A stretch of DNA of 64,000 nucleotides from Bacillota bacterium (GTDB lineage Bacteria; Bacillota; Clostridia; Saccharofermentanales; Fastidiosipilaceae). The stretch spans positions 4,669 to 68,668 of the forward strand of contig JAEWGG010000037.1 of NCBI GenBank assembly GCA_023388435.1. The letters are read 5' to 3'. The position numbers and the translations under genes are program-made. Positions within the stretch are counted from its first letter, which is position 1, and each line of letters starts with the position of its first letter. Shown here piece after piece: positions 34,497 to 44,523 of the stretch. The notes beneath the pieces were generated by a model that saw only the letters and a program-made list of their open reading frames with translations, was not told where the DNA came from and did no database searches.

Positions 34497-35642
34497 TCAG
34501 CGCTTATAGTTCCTGAAAAACTCACGGACGAAGTCCTGGCTCTCATTGTTCAAAATGGCCTGGCGCAGCTCCCGCATCAGCTGGTTCAGAAAATATATAT
34601 TGTGTATTGAAACCAGACGCAGACCAAACATCTCACCCGCCTTAATCAGGTGGCGGATGTAGGCCTGGCTGTAGTGCTGGCAGGCGTAGCAGCCGCAGCC
34701 CTCCTCGATGGGGCCGAAGTTGCGGGCGCTCTTCTGGTCGCGGACGATCAGCCTCCCCTGGTGGGTCATGGCCGTCCCATTGCGACCCATGCGCGTCGGC
34801 AGGACACAGTCAAACATGTCGATGCCGCGCAGCACCGCTTCCAGCATGTAGTCCGCCGAGCCGACGCCCATCAAGTAGCGGGGCTTATCCTCCGGAAGCT
34901 CCGGCCGCAGGGCCTCCAGCATCCGATACATGGTCTGGCTGTCCTCGCCGACACTCAGTCCGCCCACCGCGATTCCTGGCGTGTTGCGGGCCCTGCTCTC
35001 CCGGGCGCTCTCCACCCGCAGATCCGGGTACATCCCGCCCTGAATGATGGCGAAGAGGGCCTGGTCCTGGGGGCGGCTGTGGCTATCCAGACAGCGGTCC
35101 AACCAGCGCAGGGTACGCTCCATAGAGCGCCGGCTGTAGTGCCAATCCGCCGGATGTGGGGTGCACTCATCAAAGGCCATGATGATATCCGCACCCAGGT
35201 CATTCTGAATCTGGATGGACTTCTCCGGAGTCAGCAGGTGCTTGGAGCCATCAATGTGGGAGCGAAAGTGTACTCCGTCCTCCCGAATCTGCCTCCGGCC
35301 ACTCAAACTGAAGACCTGGAAGCCGCCACTGTCGGTCAATATGGCCCGGTCCCAGTTCATGAAGCGGTGCAGGCCGCCAGCCTCGCGGACGATGTCCGAG
35401 CCTGGACGCATCCAGAGGTGGTAGGTATTGGAGAGGATGACACCCGCACCAGTCGCCCGCACTTCCTCCGGGGCAATGCCCTTCACACTGGCCTGCGTGC
35501 CCACAGGCATAAAGGTCGGCGTCTCAATGTCCCCATGCGGCGTGTGCAGAATGCCCGCTCTGGCCCCCGTCTGCCGGCAGACATGCTGCGGCTCATACCA
35601 GACCGGCCCCCTCCCCTGTCCTCGCAACTGTCCTTCGCTCAT
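34497..35642 (-). CDS. tgt: tRNA-guanine transglycosylase (queuine)
   Basis: 381-residue bacterial Tgt that swaps G34 for preQ1 in queuosine tRNAs. Seen: TPTFMPVGTQASVKG, catalytic LTDSGGFQVFSL, AVGGLSVGE, FDCVLPTRMGRNGTAMT with the nucleophile Asp, and the zinc site CGCYACQHYSQAYIRHL. It overlaps queA by four bases; the two act consecutively in queuosine synthesis. Confidence 0.97.
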   Translation of the reverse strand: MSEGQLRGQGRGPVWYEPQHVCRQTGARAGILHTPHGDIETPTFMPVGTQASVKGIAPEEVRATGAGVILSNTYHLWMRPGSDIVREAGGLHRFMNWDRAILTDSGGFQVFSLSGRRQIREDGVHFRSHIDGSKHLLTPEKSIQIQNDLGADIIMAFDECTPHPADWHYSRRSMERTLRWLDRCLDSHSRPQDQALFAIIQGGMYPDLRVESARESRARNTPGIAVGGLSVGEDSQTMYRMLEALRPELPEDKPRYLMGVGSADYMLEAVLRGIDMFDCVLPTRMGRNGTAMTHQGRLIVRDQKSARNFGPIEEGCGCYACQHYSQAYIRHLIKAGEMFGLRLVSIHNIYFLNQLMRELRQAILNNESQDFVREFFRNYKR

Positions 35643-36748
35643 CTCTGGCCTCCTATCCCCAGACTTTCCGCCCTTCCCTGCACCTCAGGCTCTGGCCGTA
35701 AATTATCACTTGCCTTTTCAATAAACATGGCGTCACCGAAGCTGAAAAAACGGTAGGACTGCCGTACGGCGTGTCGGTAGGCCTCCAGAATCCGGCGGCG
35801 GCCGGCCAGGGCCGAGACCAGCATGACCAGGGTTGATTCAGGGAGGTGAAAGTTCGTAATCAGGGCGTCCAATATTTTAAAGCGATAGCCAGGATAAATA
35901 AAAATATCCGTCTCCCCCTCCCCAGGATGCAGGACTCCCTCCTCGTCCGCGCAGGTCTCCAGGACGCGGCAGGAGGTGGTGCCCACGGCGATGACCCGCC
36001 CTCCAGAGGCCTTGCAGGCATTGATGCGCCGGGCGGCCTCGGCAGAGAGCACATAGTGCTCACTGTGCATGGGATGGTCCTCGATCTCCTCCTCTTTCAC
36101 CGGACGAAAGGTCCCCAGACCCACATGTAAAGTCAGACGGACCACGGTGTAGCGCTGCTCCAGACGTCTCAGAAGTTCAGGGCTAAAGTGCAGACCTGCC
36201 GTGGGCGCAGCCGCCGAGCCCTTCTCACGGGCGTAGACCGTCTGGTAGCGCTCAGGGTCGGCCAGGCGCTCGTGAATATAGGGCGGCAGGGGCATGGTTC
36301 CAGCCTCGTCCAGAATTTCTTCCCAGATTCCCTCGTAATGAAAGCGCAGGAGGCTGCGCCCGTCACTCAGGCGCTCCAGGACCTCCGCCTCCAGACGGCC
36401 AGGCAGCAGTTCCACAAAACTTCCCGGTTTGAGACGGCGGGCCGGGCGCAGCAGGCAGTCCCAATCGTCGCCCTGCACGCGGCGCAGCAGCAATATCTCC
36501 GCCGCAGCTTCCCCTCCCTTCTTGCGCCCTAAGAGGCGGGCAGGAATGACCCGAGTCTCATTCAGCACCAGACAGTCCCCGGGACGCAGGAGGCTCTCCA
36601 AATCCGTAAAGTGCAGGTCACGCAGCCCCAGAGCCCCCTCAGCCCCATCTCCAGGAAGGTAAAGCAGGCGCGAAGCGTCGCGGCGCTCCAGTGGATGCTG
36701 GGCGATAAGTTCCGCTGGCAGGTCATAGTAAAAATCTGATTTTTTCAT
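35639..36748 (-). CDS. queA: S-adenosylmethionine:tRNA ribosyltransferase-isomerase
   Basis: 369 residues. Adds the ribosyl part of SAM to preQ1 in tRNA, making epoxyqueuosine. Family motifs: YDLPAELIAQHPLERRDASR, LVLNETRVIPARLLG, AAPTAGLHFSPELL, LHVGLGTFRPV and MHSEHYVLS. It overlaps tgt and the upstream membrane gene by four bases each, so the three form one unit. Confidence 0.97.
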   Translation of the reverse strand: MKKSDFYYDLPAELIAQHPLERRDASRLLYLPGDGAEGALGLRDLHFTDLESLLRPGDCLVLNETRVIPARLLGRKKGGEAAAEILLLRRVQGDDWDCLLRPARRLKPGSFVELLPGRLEAEVLERLSDGRSLLRFHYEGIWEEILDEAGTMPLPPYIHERLADPERYQTVYAREKGSAAAPTAGLHFSPELLRRLEQRYTVVRLTLHVGLGTFRPVKEEEIEDHPMHSEHYVLSAEAARRINACKASGGRVIAVGTTSCRVLETCADEEGVLHPGEGETDIFIYPGYRFKILDALITNFHLPESTLVMLVSALAGRRRILEAYRHAVRQSYRFFSFGDAMFIEKASDNLRPEPEVQGRAESLGIGGQR

Positions 36749-37680
36749 AGTCGCTCACCCCCCTGTGGAGCCGCCTGCTGCCGGCCCTGACGCAGATAGC
36801 GCTCGATGATCTGCTCGGCGAAAAAATTGCTGAGATAGCCGGCGAAGGCCAAGGCAAAAAAGAGGTAGTAAAAAAGTATCAGGGCGAGAAAGTGCTGCAG
36901 GGAATGCATGCTGATCAGCAGGGGCACGCCCAGCAGCAGAAAGAATGACAGCAGGGCCACGCCCAGTGTCTGTGGCAGGCGGAGCAGGACCAGTAAAACG
37001 GCATTTCGGTAGAGCTGTCCGAGGCGCAGCTCAAAACCGATGAGCAGCGGATAGATGAAAATTTGAATCATGTAAAAAAGCAGCATGAGCAGCATAAATG
37101 CCGCCCCCACTACAGAGCGCAGCAGGCCCACTGGCACAAGTCGCGCATAGAAGGCCGCGGCCACGGGCAGGGCGAAGCTAAGCAGCAGATTGAGCGCCGA
37201 GACCGCCAGAGCCTGGCGCCAATTGCGCCTGGCCTGCTCCACGCAGTCAGCCCAGATGAAGCAGGGTTTTTCCTGGGCAAAGCTGCGCAGCACATAGCTC
37301 AGACCTGCCTGAAAGGGGCCCAGAACAGCCAGCCCGCCACCGCAGAGCAGCCCCGCATACATCAGGCTGAAGCCCATGTGGTGAAAGGTCGCATACTCCT
37401 GGCTGACCGCCGAACTCATCCCGGCTCGTTCCAGCATCTCCACCAGGTGCTGAAATGAGTAGCCCGGAAGCAGCAGCCCGCCCAAATAGCTAAAGGCAAA
37501 GAAGCAGAGCACAAAAAGCGGCAGGTGGAAGAGCAGGGCCATCAGGTTGACCCGGATCAACTGCCAGAACTTGCGCAGAAAAACAATAAAGAAACGCTTG
37601 AAGGGACCCTTGCGCGGCTCATCTGGACGCACACCAGGCCCCGGTTTTGTAAAGTCAAAAAAGCCAAAAAAGCCGGCCAT
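36745..37680 (-). CDS. Probable YesL-like (DUF624) membrane protein
   Basis: 311 residues with about six hydrophobic segments (~45-70, ~105-130, ~160-180, ~190-215, ~230-255, ~262-285). The layout and FGPFQAGLSYVLR-type region followed by a charged loop (CFIWADCVEQARRNW) resemble the YesL/DUF624 family, but the actual start of that region is LGPFQAGLSYVL; no function is known. It is coupled to queA by a four-base overlap and follows trmFO after 1 base. Confidence 0.55.
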   Translation of the reverse strand: MAGFFGFFDFTKPGPGVRPDEPRKGPFKRFFIVFLRKFWQLIRVNLMALLFHLPLFVLCFFAFSYLGGLLLPGYSFQHLVEMLERAGMSSAVSQEYATFHHMGFSLMYAGLLCGGGLAVLGPFQAGLSYVLRSFAQEKPCFIWADCVEQARRNWRQALAVSALNLLLSFALPVAAAFYARLVPVGLLRSVVGAAFMLLMLLFYMIQIFIYPLLIGFELRLGQLYRNAVLLVLLRLPQTLGVALLSFFLLLGVPLLISMHSLQHFLALILFYYLFFALAFAGYLSNFFAEQIIERYLRQGRQQAAPQGGERL

Positions 37681-37681
37681 T

Positions 37682-39037
37682 CTATGCTCCTCTCATTTTC
37701 GTCAGCAGTCCGGAGCGCTGCAGCAGATACTCATCCAGGCGGCGCTGGGCCCTGGCCTGCAAGCAGGCGCGGCGCTCGCGCTTGTGGACTTCTGGGTCTG
37801 GGGCGGGCAGGAGGCCGAAGTTGGCGTTCATCGGCTGAAAGTGCTCGGCATCCGCCGTGACCAGATAGCGCTGGAGAGAACCGATGATGCTCTCAGGAGG
37901 ACAGATGAAGTCCGCTTCCCCGCTGTGACGGGCCAGAATATTGTAGGCTGCCAGCAGGCCCGAGGCCACCGCCTGCATATAACCCTCAAGCCCAATCAAC
38001 TGGCCTGCAAAGTAGAGTTCAGGCTGCTTTTTTGCGGCCAGATTAGGGCCCAAAATTGCTGGGCTGTTGAGAAAACAGTTGCGGTGCATGACACCGTAGC
38101 GGGCAAATTCCGCCTCTTCGAGGCCTGGGATCAGACGAAAGACCCGCCGCTGCTCAGGAAATTTCAGCCGAGTCTGGAATCCGACCATATTGTAGAGCGA
38201 GGCTGTGGCGTTGTCCTTGCGCAGCTGGACCACCGCATAGGGTCGTTTGCCGCTGCGAGGATCGCGGAGGCCGACAGGCCGCATGGGCCCGAAACGTATG
38301 GCGTCTTCTCCGCGGGCGGCCATGACCTCAATGGGCATACAGGATTCAAAGACCACGGGAAGGTCCTGGTCAAAGTCTTTGACCTCGGCCTTCTCAGCGG
38401 AGAGCAGGGCCTCCAGGAAGCACAGGTACTCCTCCCGATTGAGCGGACAATTCAGATAGTCCGCTCCCCCCTTGTCATAGCGGGACTGAAAAAAGGCAAT
38501 ATCATAATTGATGCTGGAGGCCTCAATCAGAGGGGCTGCCGCGTCAAAAAAGGCGAGACGCTCCTGGCCAAAACGGGCTTCCAGATCAGCGAAGAGGGGG
38601 GCGGCGCAGAGGGGACCTGCAGCGACCAGAACCGTCTCCCCCGCAGGAAACTCTCCCAGGCTCAGGACTTCTCGCTCCTCAACGTGGATGCGCCCCTGGG
38701 CCTCAATGGCCTCTGTCACCGCTCTGGAGAAGGCCTCCCGATCCACGGCCAGAGCCTGTCCGGCAGGCACCGCGTGGGCCTGGGCCAGGGACAGCAGAGG
38801 GCTGCCCAGCTTGGACAGCTCCTCTTTTAAGAGGCCGTTGGCATTGTCCAGGGCCGTGGAACGCAGGGAATTACTACAGACAAGCTCGGCAAAATTCTGG
38901 CTGTGCTGGGCGGGGTTAGGCCGCTGGCGCTTCATCTCTATCAGCCGGACCTCCAGACCTGCCCTGGCCAGGAGCAGGGCCGCCTCGGAACCCGCCAGTC
39001 CAGCGCCAACAATCCACACTTTTCTCGTGTCGGGCAT
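37682..39037 (-). CDS. trmFO: Folate-dependent tRNA m5U54 methyltransferase
   Basis: 451-residue flavoprotein that methylates U54 with methylenetetrahydrofolate. FAD motif VWIVGAGLAGSEAALLLA, then CSNSLRSTALDNANGLLKEE, ESCMPIEVMAARGED, GKRPYAVVQLRKDN, and YFAGQLIGLEGYMQAVASG. The ATG at 39037 has GAGGAG upstream and lies 10 bases after the topA stop. A longer upstream frame overlaps topA and is not used. Confidence 0.96.
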   Translation of the reverse strand: MPDTRKVWIVGAGLAGSEAALLLARAGLEVRLIEMKRQRPNPAQHSQNFAELVCSNSLRSTALDNANGLLKEELSKLGSPLLSLAQAHAVPAGQALAVDREAFSRAVTEAIEAQGRIHVEEREVLSLGEFPAGETVLVAAGPLCAAPLFADLEARFGQERLAFFDAAAPLIEASSINYDIAFFQSRYDKGGADYLNCPLNREEYLCFLEALLSAEKAEVKDFDQDLPVVFESCMPIEVMAARGEDAIRFGPMRPVGLRDPRSGKRPYAVVQLRKDNATASLYNMVGFQTRLKFPEQRRVFRLIPGLEEAEFARYGVMHRNCFLNSPAILGPNLAAKKQPELYFAGQLIGLEGYMQAVASGLLAAYNILARHSGEADFICPPESIIGSLQRYLVTADAEHFQPMNANFGLLPAPDPEVHKRERRACLQARAQRRLDEYLLQRSGLLTKMRGA

Positions 39038-39047
39038 CACAGTCTCC

Positions 39048-41315
39048 TCACTCCTGGTCCTGGACAGTCCCAGAGGCTTTTGTGCTCCTGCTGCGTTTGC
39101 CTCCCTTACTGGACCTGTCAAGCTTTTTATCCTTGGCGACCTCCGTGGAAGCGATCTGGTCCCGCTCGCTCTCCTCAGCGCTTTCGGCCGCCTGGCCCGT
39201 CTTGGCGCTGCGCTTACGGCGGCTGGGACAGTCCACATTGGCACAGCTCAGATAGCGCTTGTTGCGGTACTTGCGCTCCACCATATACGAGCCGCAGATC
39301 GGGCAAGCCTCCCCATCCACGGGAAGGTCCCAGCTGATGAAGTCGCAATTGGGATCCTCCCCCTCGTGGCTGCAGACGTAGAAAAGCTTGCCGCGGCGGC
39401 TTTTACGCTGCAGGATCTCGGCTCCGCAGCGGGGGCAGTGACGGCCCGTGCGATTTTCCAGCGGCTTGGTGTAGGTACATTTGGGAAAGTTATTGCAGGC
39501 GATGAACTTGCCGTAGCGTCCGTCTTTAATCACCAGCTCCCCTCCGCATTCAGGGCAGGCCTCCCCAGTGGACACTACGGGCATACTGACTTTTTGGATG
39601 CGCTCCTGGGCCTCCTCCACGAGTTTGTGGAAGGGTCCATAAAACTTGTGCAGGAGCTCAACCCAGTTGGTCTGGCCCTCCTCCACCTGGTCCAGGGCGG
39701 CCTCCATCTCCGCAGTGAAATCCACGTTGATGATGCTCTGGAAATTCTCACGCAGCAATTCCGTCACAACGCGCCCCAGTTCCGTAGGGCGCAGCTGCCG
39801 CCCCTCCCGTTCGATATAGTTTCGGGCCAGGATGGTCGAGATGGTCGGCGCATAAGTTGAGGGGCGACCTATGCCCTGCTCCTCCATGGCCTTAATCAGC
39901 GAGGCCTCAGAATAGCGCGGCGGCGGCTGGGTAAACTTCTGCTCGGAGAGGAGCTTGACCAGCTCCAGCTCCTCAGACTTTTCCAACTCAGGCAGTTTCT
40001 GATTCTCTTCGGCCTCCGGCTCCTCTTTGCTCTTCACATCCTGGTAGGCCTTGAGGAAGCCCGGGAATAAGAGGCGTTCTCCACTGGCTCGGAAGAGCTC
40101 CTCCCCGGCCAGACAGTCCACGGAGACGCTGGCCAGACGGGCATCTGCCATCTGTGAGGCCAAAAACCGTTCCCAAATCAGCTTGTAGAGCCGGTACTGG
40201 TCCGCCTGCAGGGACCCGTGCAGGGACTCGGGATCGTATTCGAAGTGGGCCGGACGAATCGCCTCGTGGGCGTCCTGGGCCGCATTTTTGTTCTTGTAGA
40301 TTCGGCTCCGTTCAGGGAGGAAGTCCTTACCATAGCGCTGGACGATGAGCCCTCGGGCCGCCTCAGCAGCCTCGGCTGAGATGCGGAAGGAGTCCGTACG
40401 GATGTAGGTCACCAGGGCCAGACGCCCCAGCCCCGGAAGTTCCACACCCTCGTAGAGCTGCTGGGCGATCATCATCGTCTTGCGGGAACTGAAGCCCAGG
40501 CGGCGGGCCGCCTCCTGCTGCAGGGTGCTGGTCGTAAAGGGGGCATAGGGACGGCGCTTTTTCTCACCGTGTCTGACCTCCGCCACCCTCAGGCCGTACT
40601 TCTTCACGGCCGCTTCTACGGCCTGGGCCTCAGCCTTACTCGCAAGGCGGCGCTTCTCGGCACGGCCTGACGACTTGTATCGGCCGTGGTAGCGCAGTCG
40701 GAAAACCTGTCCGCCCCCCTTGCGCACGTCGGCATCAACTGTCCAGTATTCTTCGGGGACGAAACTCTCAATCTCCTCTTCGCGCTCGACGACAATACGC
40801 GTCGCCACAGACTGAACGCGGCCCGCACTGAGGCCAACTTTTATCTTTTTCCAGAGCAGGGGACTCAGCTCATAGCCAACGAGGCGGTCCAGAATGCGCC
40901 GGGCCTGCTGGGAATTGACGAGGTCCATATTGATACGCTTGGGCTCCTCCAGCGAGGCCTGTACCGCCTTGGACGTAATCTCATTAAAGCTGATTCGAGT
41001 CGCCTGGTCTTCGGGAATTTTCAAGACCTTGGCAATGTGCCAGGCGATGGCCTCCCCCTCACGGTCCGGGTCCGTCGCGATATAGACGCAGTCCACATTC
41101 TTGGCCTGGTCCTTGAGCTCGCGAATCACCTTATCCTTGCCGCGCATGTTAATGTAAACCGGCTTGAAGTCCCGGTTCACGTCCACACCTAACGAAGATG
41201 AGGGCAGGTCGCGTATGTGCCCCACCGAGGCGCGTATCTCATAGTCAGGTCCGAGATAGCGCCCAATCGTCTTGGCCTTGGCCGGCGACTCCACGATTAC
41301 CAGATTTTTCCCCAT
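39048..41315 (-). CDS. topA: DNA topoisomerase I
   Basis: 755 residues. TOPRIM domain (VIVESPAKAKTIGRYLG, ATDPDREGEAIAWH), the active-site Tyr in TYIRTDSFRISAEA, GIGRPSTYAPTISTI, and three C-terminal zinc ribbons starting CPECGGELVIKDGRYGKF, CPRCGAEIL and CPICGSYMV. A Lys/Ser-rich tail ends the protein. Order dprA-topA-trmFO is that of many Bacillota. Confidence 0.97.
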   Translation of the reverse strand: MGKNLVIVESPAKAKTIGRYLGPDYEIRASVGHIRDLPSSSLGVDVNRDFKPVYINMRGKDKVIRELKDQAKNVDCVYIATDPDREGEAIAWHIAKVLKIPEDQATRISFNEITSKAVQASLEEPKRINMDLVNSQQARRILDRLVGYELSPLLWKKIKVGLSAGRVQSVATRIVVEREEEIESFVPEEYWTVDADVRKGGGQVFRLRYHGRYKSSGRAEKRRLASKAEAQAVEAAVKKYGLRVAEVRHGEKKRRPYAPFTTSTLQQEAARRLGFSSRKTMMIAQQLYEGVELPGLGRLALVTYIRTDSFRISAEAAEAARGLIVQRYGKDFLPERSRIYKNKNAAQDAHEAIRPAHFEYDPESLHGSLQADQYRLYKLIWERFLASQMADARLASVSVDCLAGEELFRASGERLLFPGFLKAYQDVKSKEEPEAEENQKLPELEKSEELELVKLLSEQKFTQPPPRYSEASLIKAMEEQGIGRPSTYAPTISTILARNYIEREGRQLRPTELGRVVTELLRENFQSIINVDFTAEMEAALDQVEEGQTNWVELLHKFYGPFHKLVEEAQERIQKVSMPVVSTGEACPECGGELVIKDGRYGKFIACNNFPKCTYTKPLENRTGRHCPRCGAEILQRKSRRGKLFYVCSHEGEDPNCDFISWDLPVDGEACPICGSYMVERKYRNKRYLSCANVDCPSRRKRSAKTGQAAESAEESERDQIASTEVAKDKKLDRSSKGGKRSRSTKASGTVQDQE

Positions 41316-41461
41316 ATACTCCCATCCTTCCGTCCCCAGCCCCCAGGGGAGGCCGCCGCAGGTCCTGGACCGCCAGGCTCCCGCCGCGCCTATTAATTCA
41401 TCTTATAGCTCACAGCTGAAAACGGCTACTTTTATACGGCATTATTCAAGCGCTGTCAAAG

Positions 41462-42619
41462 TCAGGTCAGCTGGTAGAGTCCCTGGTAGAGTTCTATCGC
41501 CCCCGCCAGGAGCAGGTCGGCCAAGTGCTGGTAGAGTCTGTCCTGGTCCCAGCCCAGGGCATCTTGCAGCCTCTCCGGAGACGAGGCTCCCTGGCGGCGG
41601 AGGAGGTCCAGGATGGGCTGCCCCTCCTGGGGCTTACGGACCTGAGTCAGACGTCTGCCGACAGAGAGGCCGGAGCTGCGCAGGGCTTCTGGGAGTTCCT
41701 CCATACGAATCAGTGCCTGGGCGCCGGAGGCAATAAGATTATTGCATCCGGCACTGCTGGCTTCGTAGATACTCCCGGGGACTACCCATATTTCTCGATT
41801 CTGGTCGAGGGCGTGCTGAACGCTGGACATGGTCCCACTGCGCAGGGCCGCTGAGAGGACCAGGAGGGCTGAAGAGAGGCCAGTCATGATGCGGTTGCGG
41901 GAGGGAAAGAACTGGCGTCTGGCCCGCACGCCTGGGGGCTGCTCAGAAAAGAGGGCTCCCTGCTGGGCCAGCTTCCTGGCAAGTCCCTGGTGAACTTGGG
42001 GATAAATCTGGTCCAGGCCACCTGCCAGGACGGCCCAGACCTCCATTCCGGCCTCATGACAGCGGCCCTGAACCTCCACATCCGTACCATAGGCCAGCCC
42101 GGAAACGGGCAGGATGTCTGTCGTCGCAAGGCAGCGGGCACAGTCACGGGCCAGTTGCAGGCCATAGCTGCCTATGCGTCTGCTCCCCACCACACAGAGC
42201 CGCGTCCGCTCCTGGGCCTGGGCCAGGGCCGTGACGCGGAGTCCAGGGCTCAGTCCTAAATAAGCCCGATAAAACAGGGGGGCCGGGGGGGCCCTGAGCT
42301 CGAGCAGACCCGGCGGATAGTCCGGATGGCCAGGCCAGAGGGCCCGCTCTCCCTCCTCGAAGCTGACAGCGGCCAGGTCCTGCCAGTCACGCTCCACCCA
42401 GAGCTGCTTCCAGGCCTGTCTGCAGGAGCTCCGCTTTTCCTCACGCAGCCTTGGCTCCAGCAACTGAAACAGACCTGACGGATCCGCCAAGTCAGCTCCC
42501 AGCTGTCGGCAGTCCTCCAGGAAAACAGCCAGGTTCTGGGCATATATGAGGTGGGCGTTACGCAGCCGTGCCAGGAGGCAGGCCAAGCGGAAAAGTCCGT
42601 AGTCCCGTTCACTGTCCAC
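41462..42619 (-). CDS. dprA: DNA-processing protein DprA (Smf)
   Basis: 385 residues. Loads RecA on incoming single-stranded DNA. The Rossmann domain has VVGSRRIGSYGLQLARD, VSGLAYGTDVEVQGRCHEAG, VLAGGLDQIYP, FPSRNRIMTGLSSALLVLSA and AGCNNLIASGA. A C-terminal winged-helix part follows (PILDLLRRQGASSPERLQDA). It overlaps comM by 11 bases, consistent with a natural-transformation pair. Confidence 0.94.
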   Translation of the reverse strand: MDSERDYGLFRLACLLARLRNAHLIYAQNLAVFLEDCRQLGADLADPSGLFQLLEPRLREEKRSSCRQAWKQLWVERDWQDLAAVSFEEGERALWPGHPDYPPGLLELRAPPAPLFYRAYLGLSPGLRVTALAQAQERTRLCVVGSRRIGSYGLQLARDCARCLATTDILPVSGLAYGTDVEVQGRCHEAGMEVWAVLAGGLDQIYPQVHQGLARKLAQQGALFSEQPPGVRARRQFFPSRNRIMTGLSSALLVLSAALRSGTMSSVQHALDQNREIWVVPGSIYEASSAGCNNLIASGAQALIRMEELPEALRSSGLSVGRRLTQVRKPQEGQPILDLLRRQGASSPERLQDALGWDQDRLYQHLADLLLAGAIELYQGLYQLT

Positions 42620-44348
42620 AGCCCGTCACCCGCCCTTCTCGCCCTGGGACGAATTGCAGGGCGCAGGCCATCTGTGTCAGCCCCACCACCCGCTTGCAGT
42701 CCAGGTCAGCCAGACTCCGTGCCACCCCGAGTAGCAGGCGGTAGGAGCGCAGAGACAGGCCCCGCTGCTGGGCCTCAGACTCTGCCAGTTGCAGGGCCTC
42801 GGGACTCAGGCTGAAACTGCGCTGCTCCCCCGTCCGAGCCAGGTCCGCCGTGGTCTGTCCGGCACGGCGGGCCTCAGCTGGAAACCAGGTCTCCGCCTGC
42901 CAGAGTCGGATTCTTTCCAAGTCCGACCTCAAGGATTCCAGGTCCACGCAGCGCGTAGCAGCCGCCCCCAACTGGCCGAAGTCCTCCGTCTGTGGGCTGC
43001 GCAGAATGAGACGCAGGTCCAGCCGATCCAAAAAAGAACTCGGGATGCGGCGGGTCCAGATGCTGGGACTACCGAGGGGGCAGCTGCAGGCGGGTTGCTG
43101 CTCATAGTAGCGACCACAGGAGCAGGGGTTGGCCAGGGCCACCAGCTGAAAGCGGCTTGGCCAGGTCCCAGACCCTGCTGAGGCTGTCACACGTCCCTCA
43201 TCCATGGCTTCCTGAAGCAGAAAGAGAAGACGCCGACTGAACTGGGGAACTTCCTCACAGCGCAGCAGGCCACCGTGGGCCAGGCTGAGCAGCCCCAGCC
43301 CGCCCCTGCGGCCCAGGAGCTGCGCGGGGCTGCTGTTCGGATAGATGCAGGGGCCCTGGCCAGTCCGCGCCGCGGCCAGGCTGCGACCAGCGAGGCAATG
43401 CAGTTCCCAACGCTCCAGCAGGCGCTCAGCTCCAGCTGGGGGCACAAGCCTTTCCAAAAGCTCAGCCAGGCTGCTCTTCCCACAGCCCGGGCTGCCAACC
43501 ATCAGCAGGTGGTGGCCGCCCAGGGCCGCCGCACGAACGGCCAGGAAACCCAGACTCTGACGGGGCAGTTCCAGCAAGCCCCGCTCCGCCTCCCGCCTCA
43601 GGGAGCCGAGTCCTCTTCCCCGCCCCGCAGTCCCAGCAAAATCCGCTTCCTGGCTGCTGGCAGCCAGGGCCCCGTCCAGTCTAAGCAGGCGCTCGGCCAG
43701 GTCCTCTCGCATATAGAAGTCCTCGGTGGCAAAATGTCCCAGAGTGCCCAGGTCCCTCAGCCCCCGAATTTCTTTTAAATGGTTTAAAGAACGCAGCTCC
43801 CGCGGGTAGTGGACCTGTTCTGCCGCCCCTAAGCCCAGCAGCATGGGCAGCCTCCAGCGCCGGTTGCGCAGGAGAAGGGCCAGGATTTCCGGGCCTGTCA
43901 CCAGGCTCCCATCCAAGTGGACGCGACCCGCCACCAACAGGCCACTGGGCAGGACCAGAGCGCCCGAAAGGTGGAGGAGCCCCAGGGCCAGAGGCAGGTC
44001 CAGGAGGTCCAAGTCGCCCGGCCCTGGAGCCCTTTGCAAGGAGATGCTGATACGTCGCCTGGCCAGGCGGAAACCCGCGCTCTTCAACGCCGCCACCACC
44101 CTCAGGATGAGGCCCTTGGAACGCCCTGACGGCAGGCCCGACAGCTCGATGATTGGCAGACCCGGGCGCAGACTGAATTCCAGACGATTAAAGGGCAGGT
44201 CAGGCTGGGCCTCCGTACAAACGGTGAGCTGTATGTAGCTGCGCTGGACTCCCGTCCCCATAGGTTCCTCACTGGGACGGTCCAACGTCCCCTCCTGTTC
44301 CAGGGCCTCTAAGGCCCTCCGCAAGGCCACTTGCTTCTCCGCTTCCAT
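42609..44348 (-). CDS. comM: ComM/YifB-type AAA+ helicase with divergent Walker B
   Basis: 579-residue Mg-chelatase-like protein; ComM drives branch migration during transformation. N-terminal S5-fold region contains IELSGLPSGRSKGLILRVVA. Walker A is MVGSPGCGKSSLAELL (~283). The Walker B area reads LAHGGLLRCEEVPQF where relatives have LAHRGVLFLDELPEF, so the acidic pair is Glu-Glu and an Arg and Cys enter the hydrophobic strand. The sensor region LVALANPCSCG, SSFLDRLDLRLIL and the C-terminal SLRSYRLLLGVARSLADL are conserved. I start at 44348 (GGAGGT upstream); an open frame to 44609 runs into ychF. Confidence 0.88.
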   Translation of the reverse strand: MEAEKQVALRRALEALEQEGTLDRPSEEPMGTGVQRSYIQLTVCTEAQPDLPFNRLEFSLRPGLPIIELSGLPSGRSKGLILRVVAALKSAGFRLARRRISISLQRAPGPGDLDLLDLPLALGLLHLSGALVLPSGLLVAGRVHLDGSLVTGPEILALLLRNRRWRLPMLLGLGAAEQVHYPRELRSLNHLKEIRGLRDLGTLGHFATEDFYMREDLAERLLRLDGALAASSQEADFAGTAGRGRGLGSLRREAERGLLELPRQSLGFLAVRAAALGGHHLLMVGSPGCGKSSLAELLERLVPPAGAERLLERWELHCLAGRSLAAARTGQGPCIYPNSSPAQLLGRRGGLGLLSLAHGGLLRCEEVPQFSRRLLFLLQEAMDEGRVTASAGSGTWPSRFQLVALANPCSCGRYYEQQPACSCPLGSPSIWTRRIPSSFLDRLDLRLILRSPQTEDFGQLGAAATRCVDLESLRSDLERIRLWQAETWFPAEARRAGQTTADLARTGEQRSFSLSPEALQLAESEAQQRGLSLRSYRLLLGVARSLADLDCKRVVGLTQMACALQFVPGREGRVTGCGQ

Positions 44349-44450
44349 TGTCGCTACCTCCGTCTCGCCAGCAAATCCGGGCCAAATGTCTCCAAAAACC
44401 CTTCCCCCTCCATTAGACCAGGACGCCGGCCCAAGCAGAAGCGACAAAAT

Positions 44451-44479
44451 CTGACAAAAAAAGACAAAAGCGCTAAAAT
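44451..44479 (+). promoter_or_regulatory. Promoter of ychF
   Basis: CTGACA, 17 bases, TAAAAT, then a ~35-base leader with GGAGG before the ATG at 44524. Confidence 0.7.
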
Positions 44480-44523
44480 AATGATTCTTATTCCCTTTAT
44501 ATAAACGTGCTACTGGAGGAACT

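Noticed and set aside
36745..37680. ABC transporter permease assignment for the membrane protein next to queA
   Set aside because: No EAA loop or transporter partner; the YesL/DUF624-like layout fits better.
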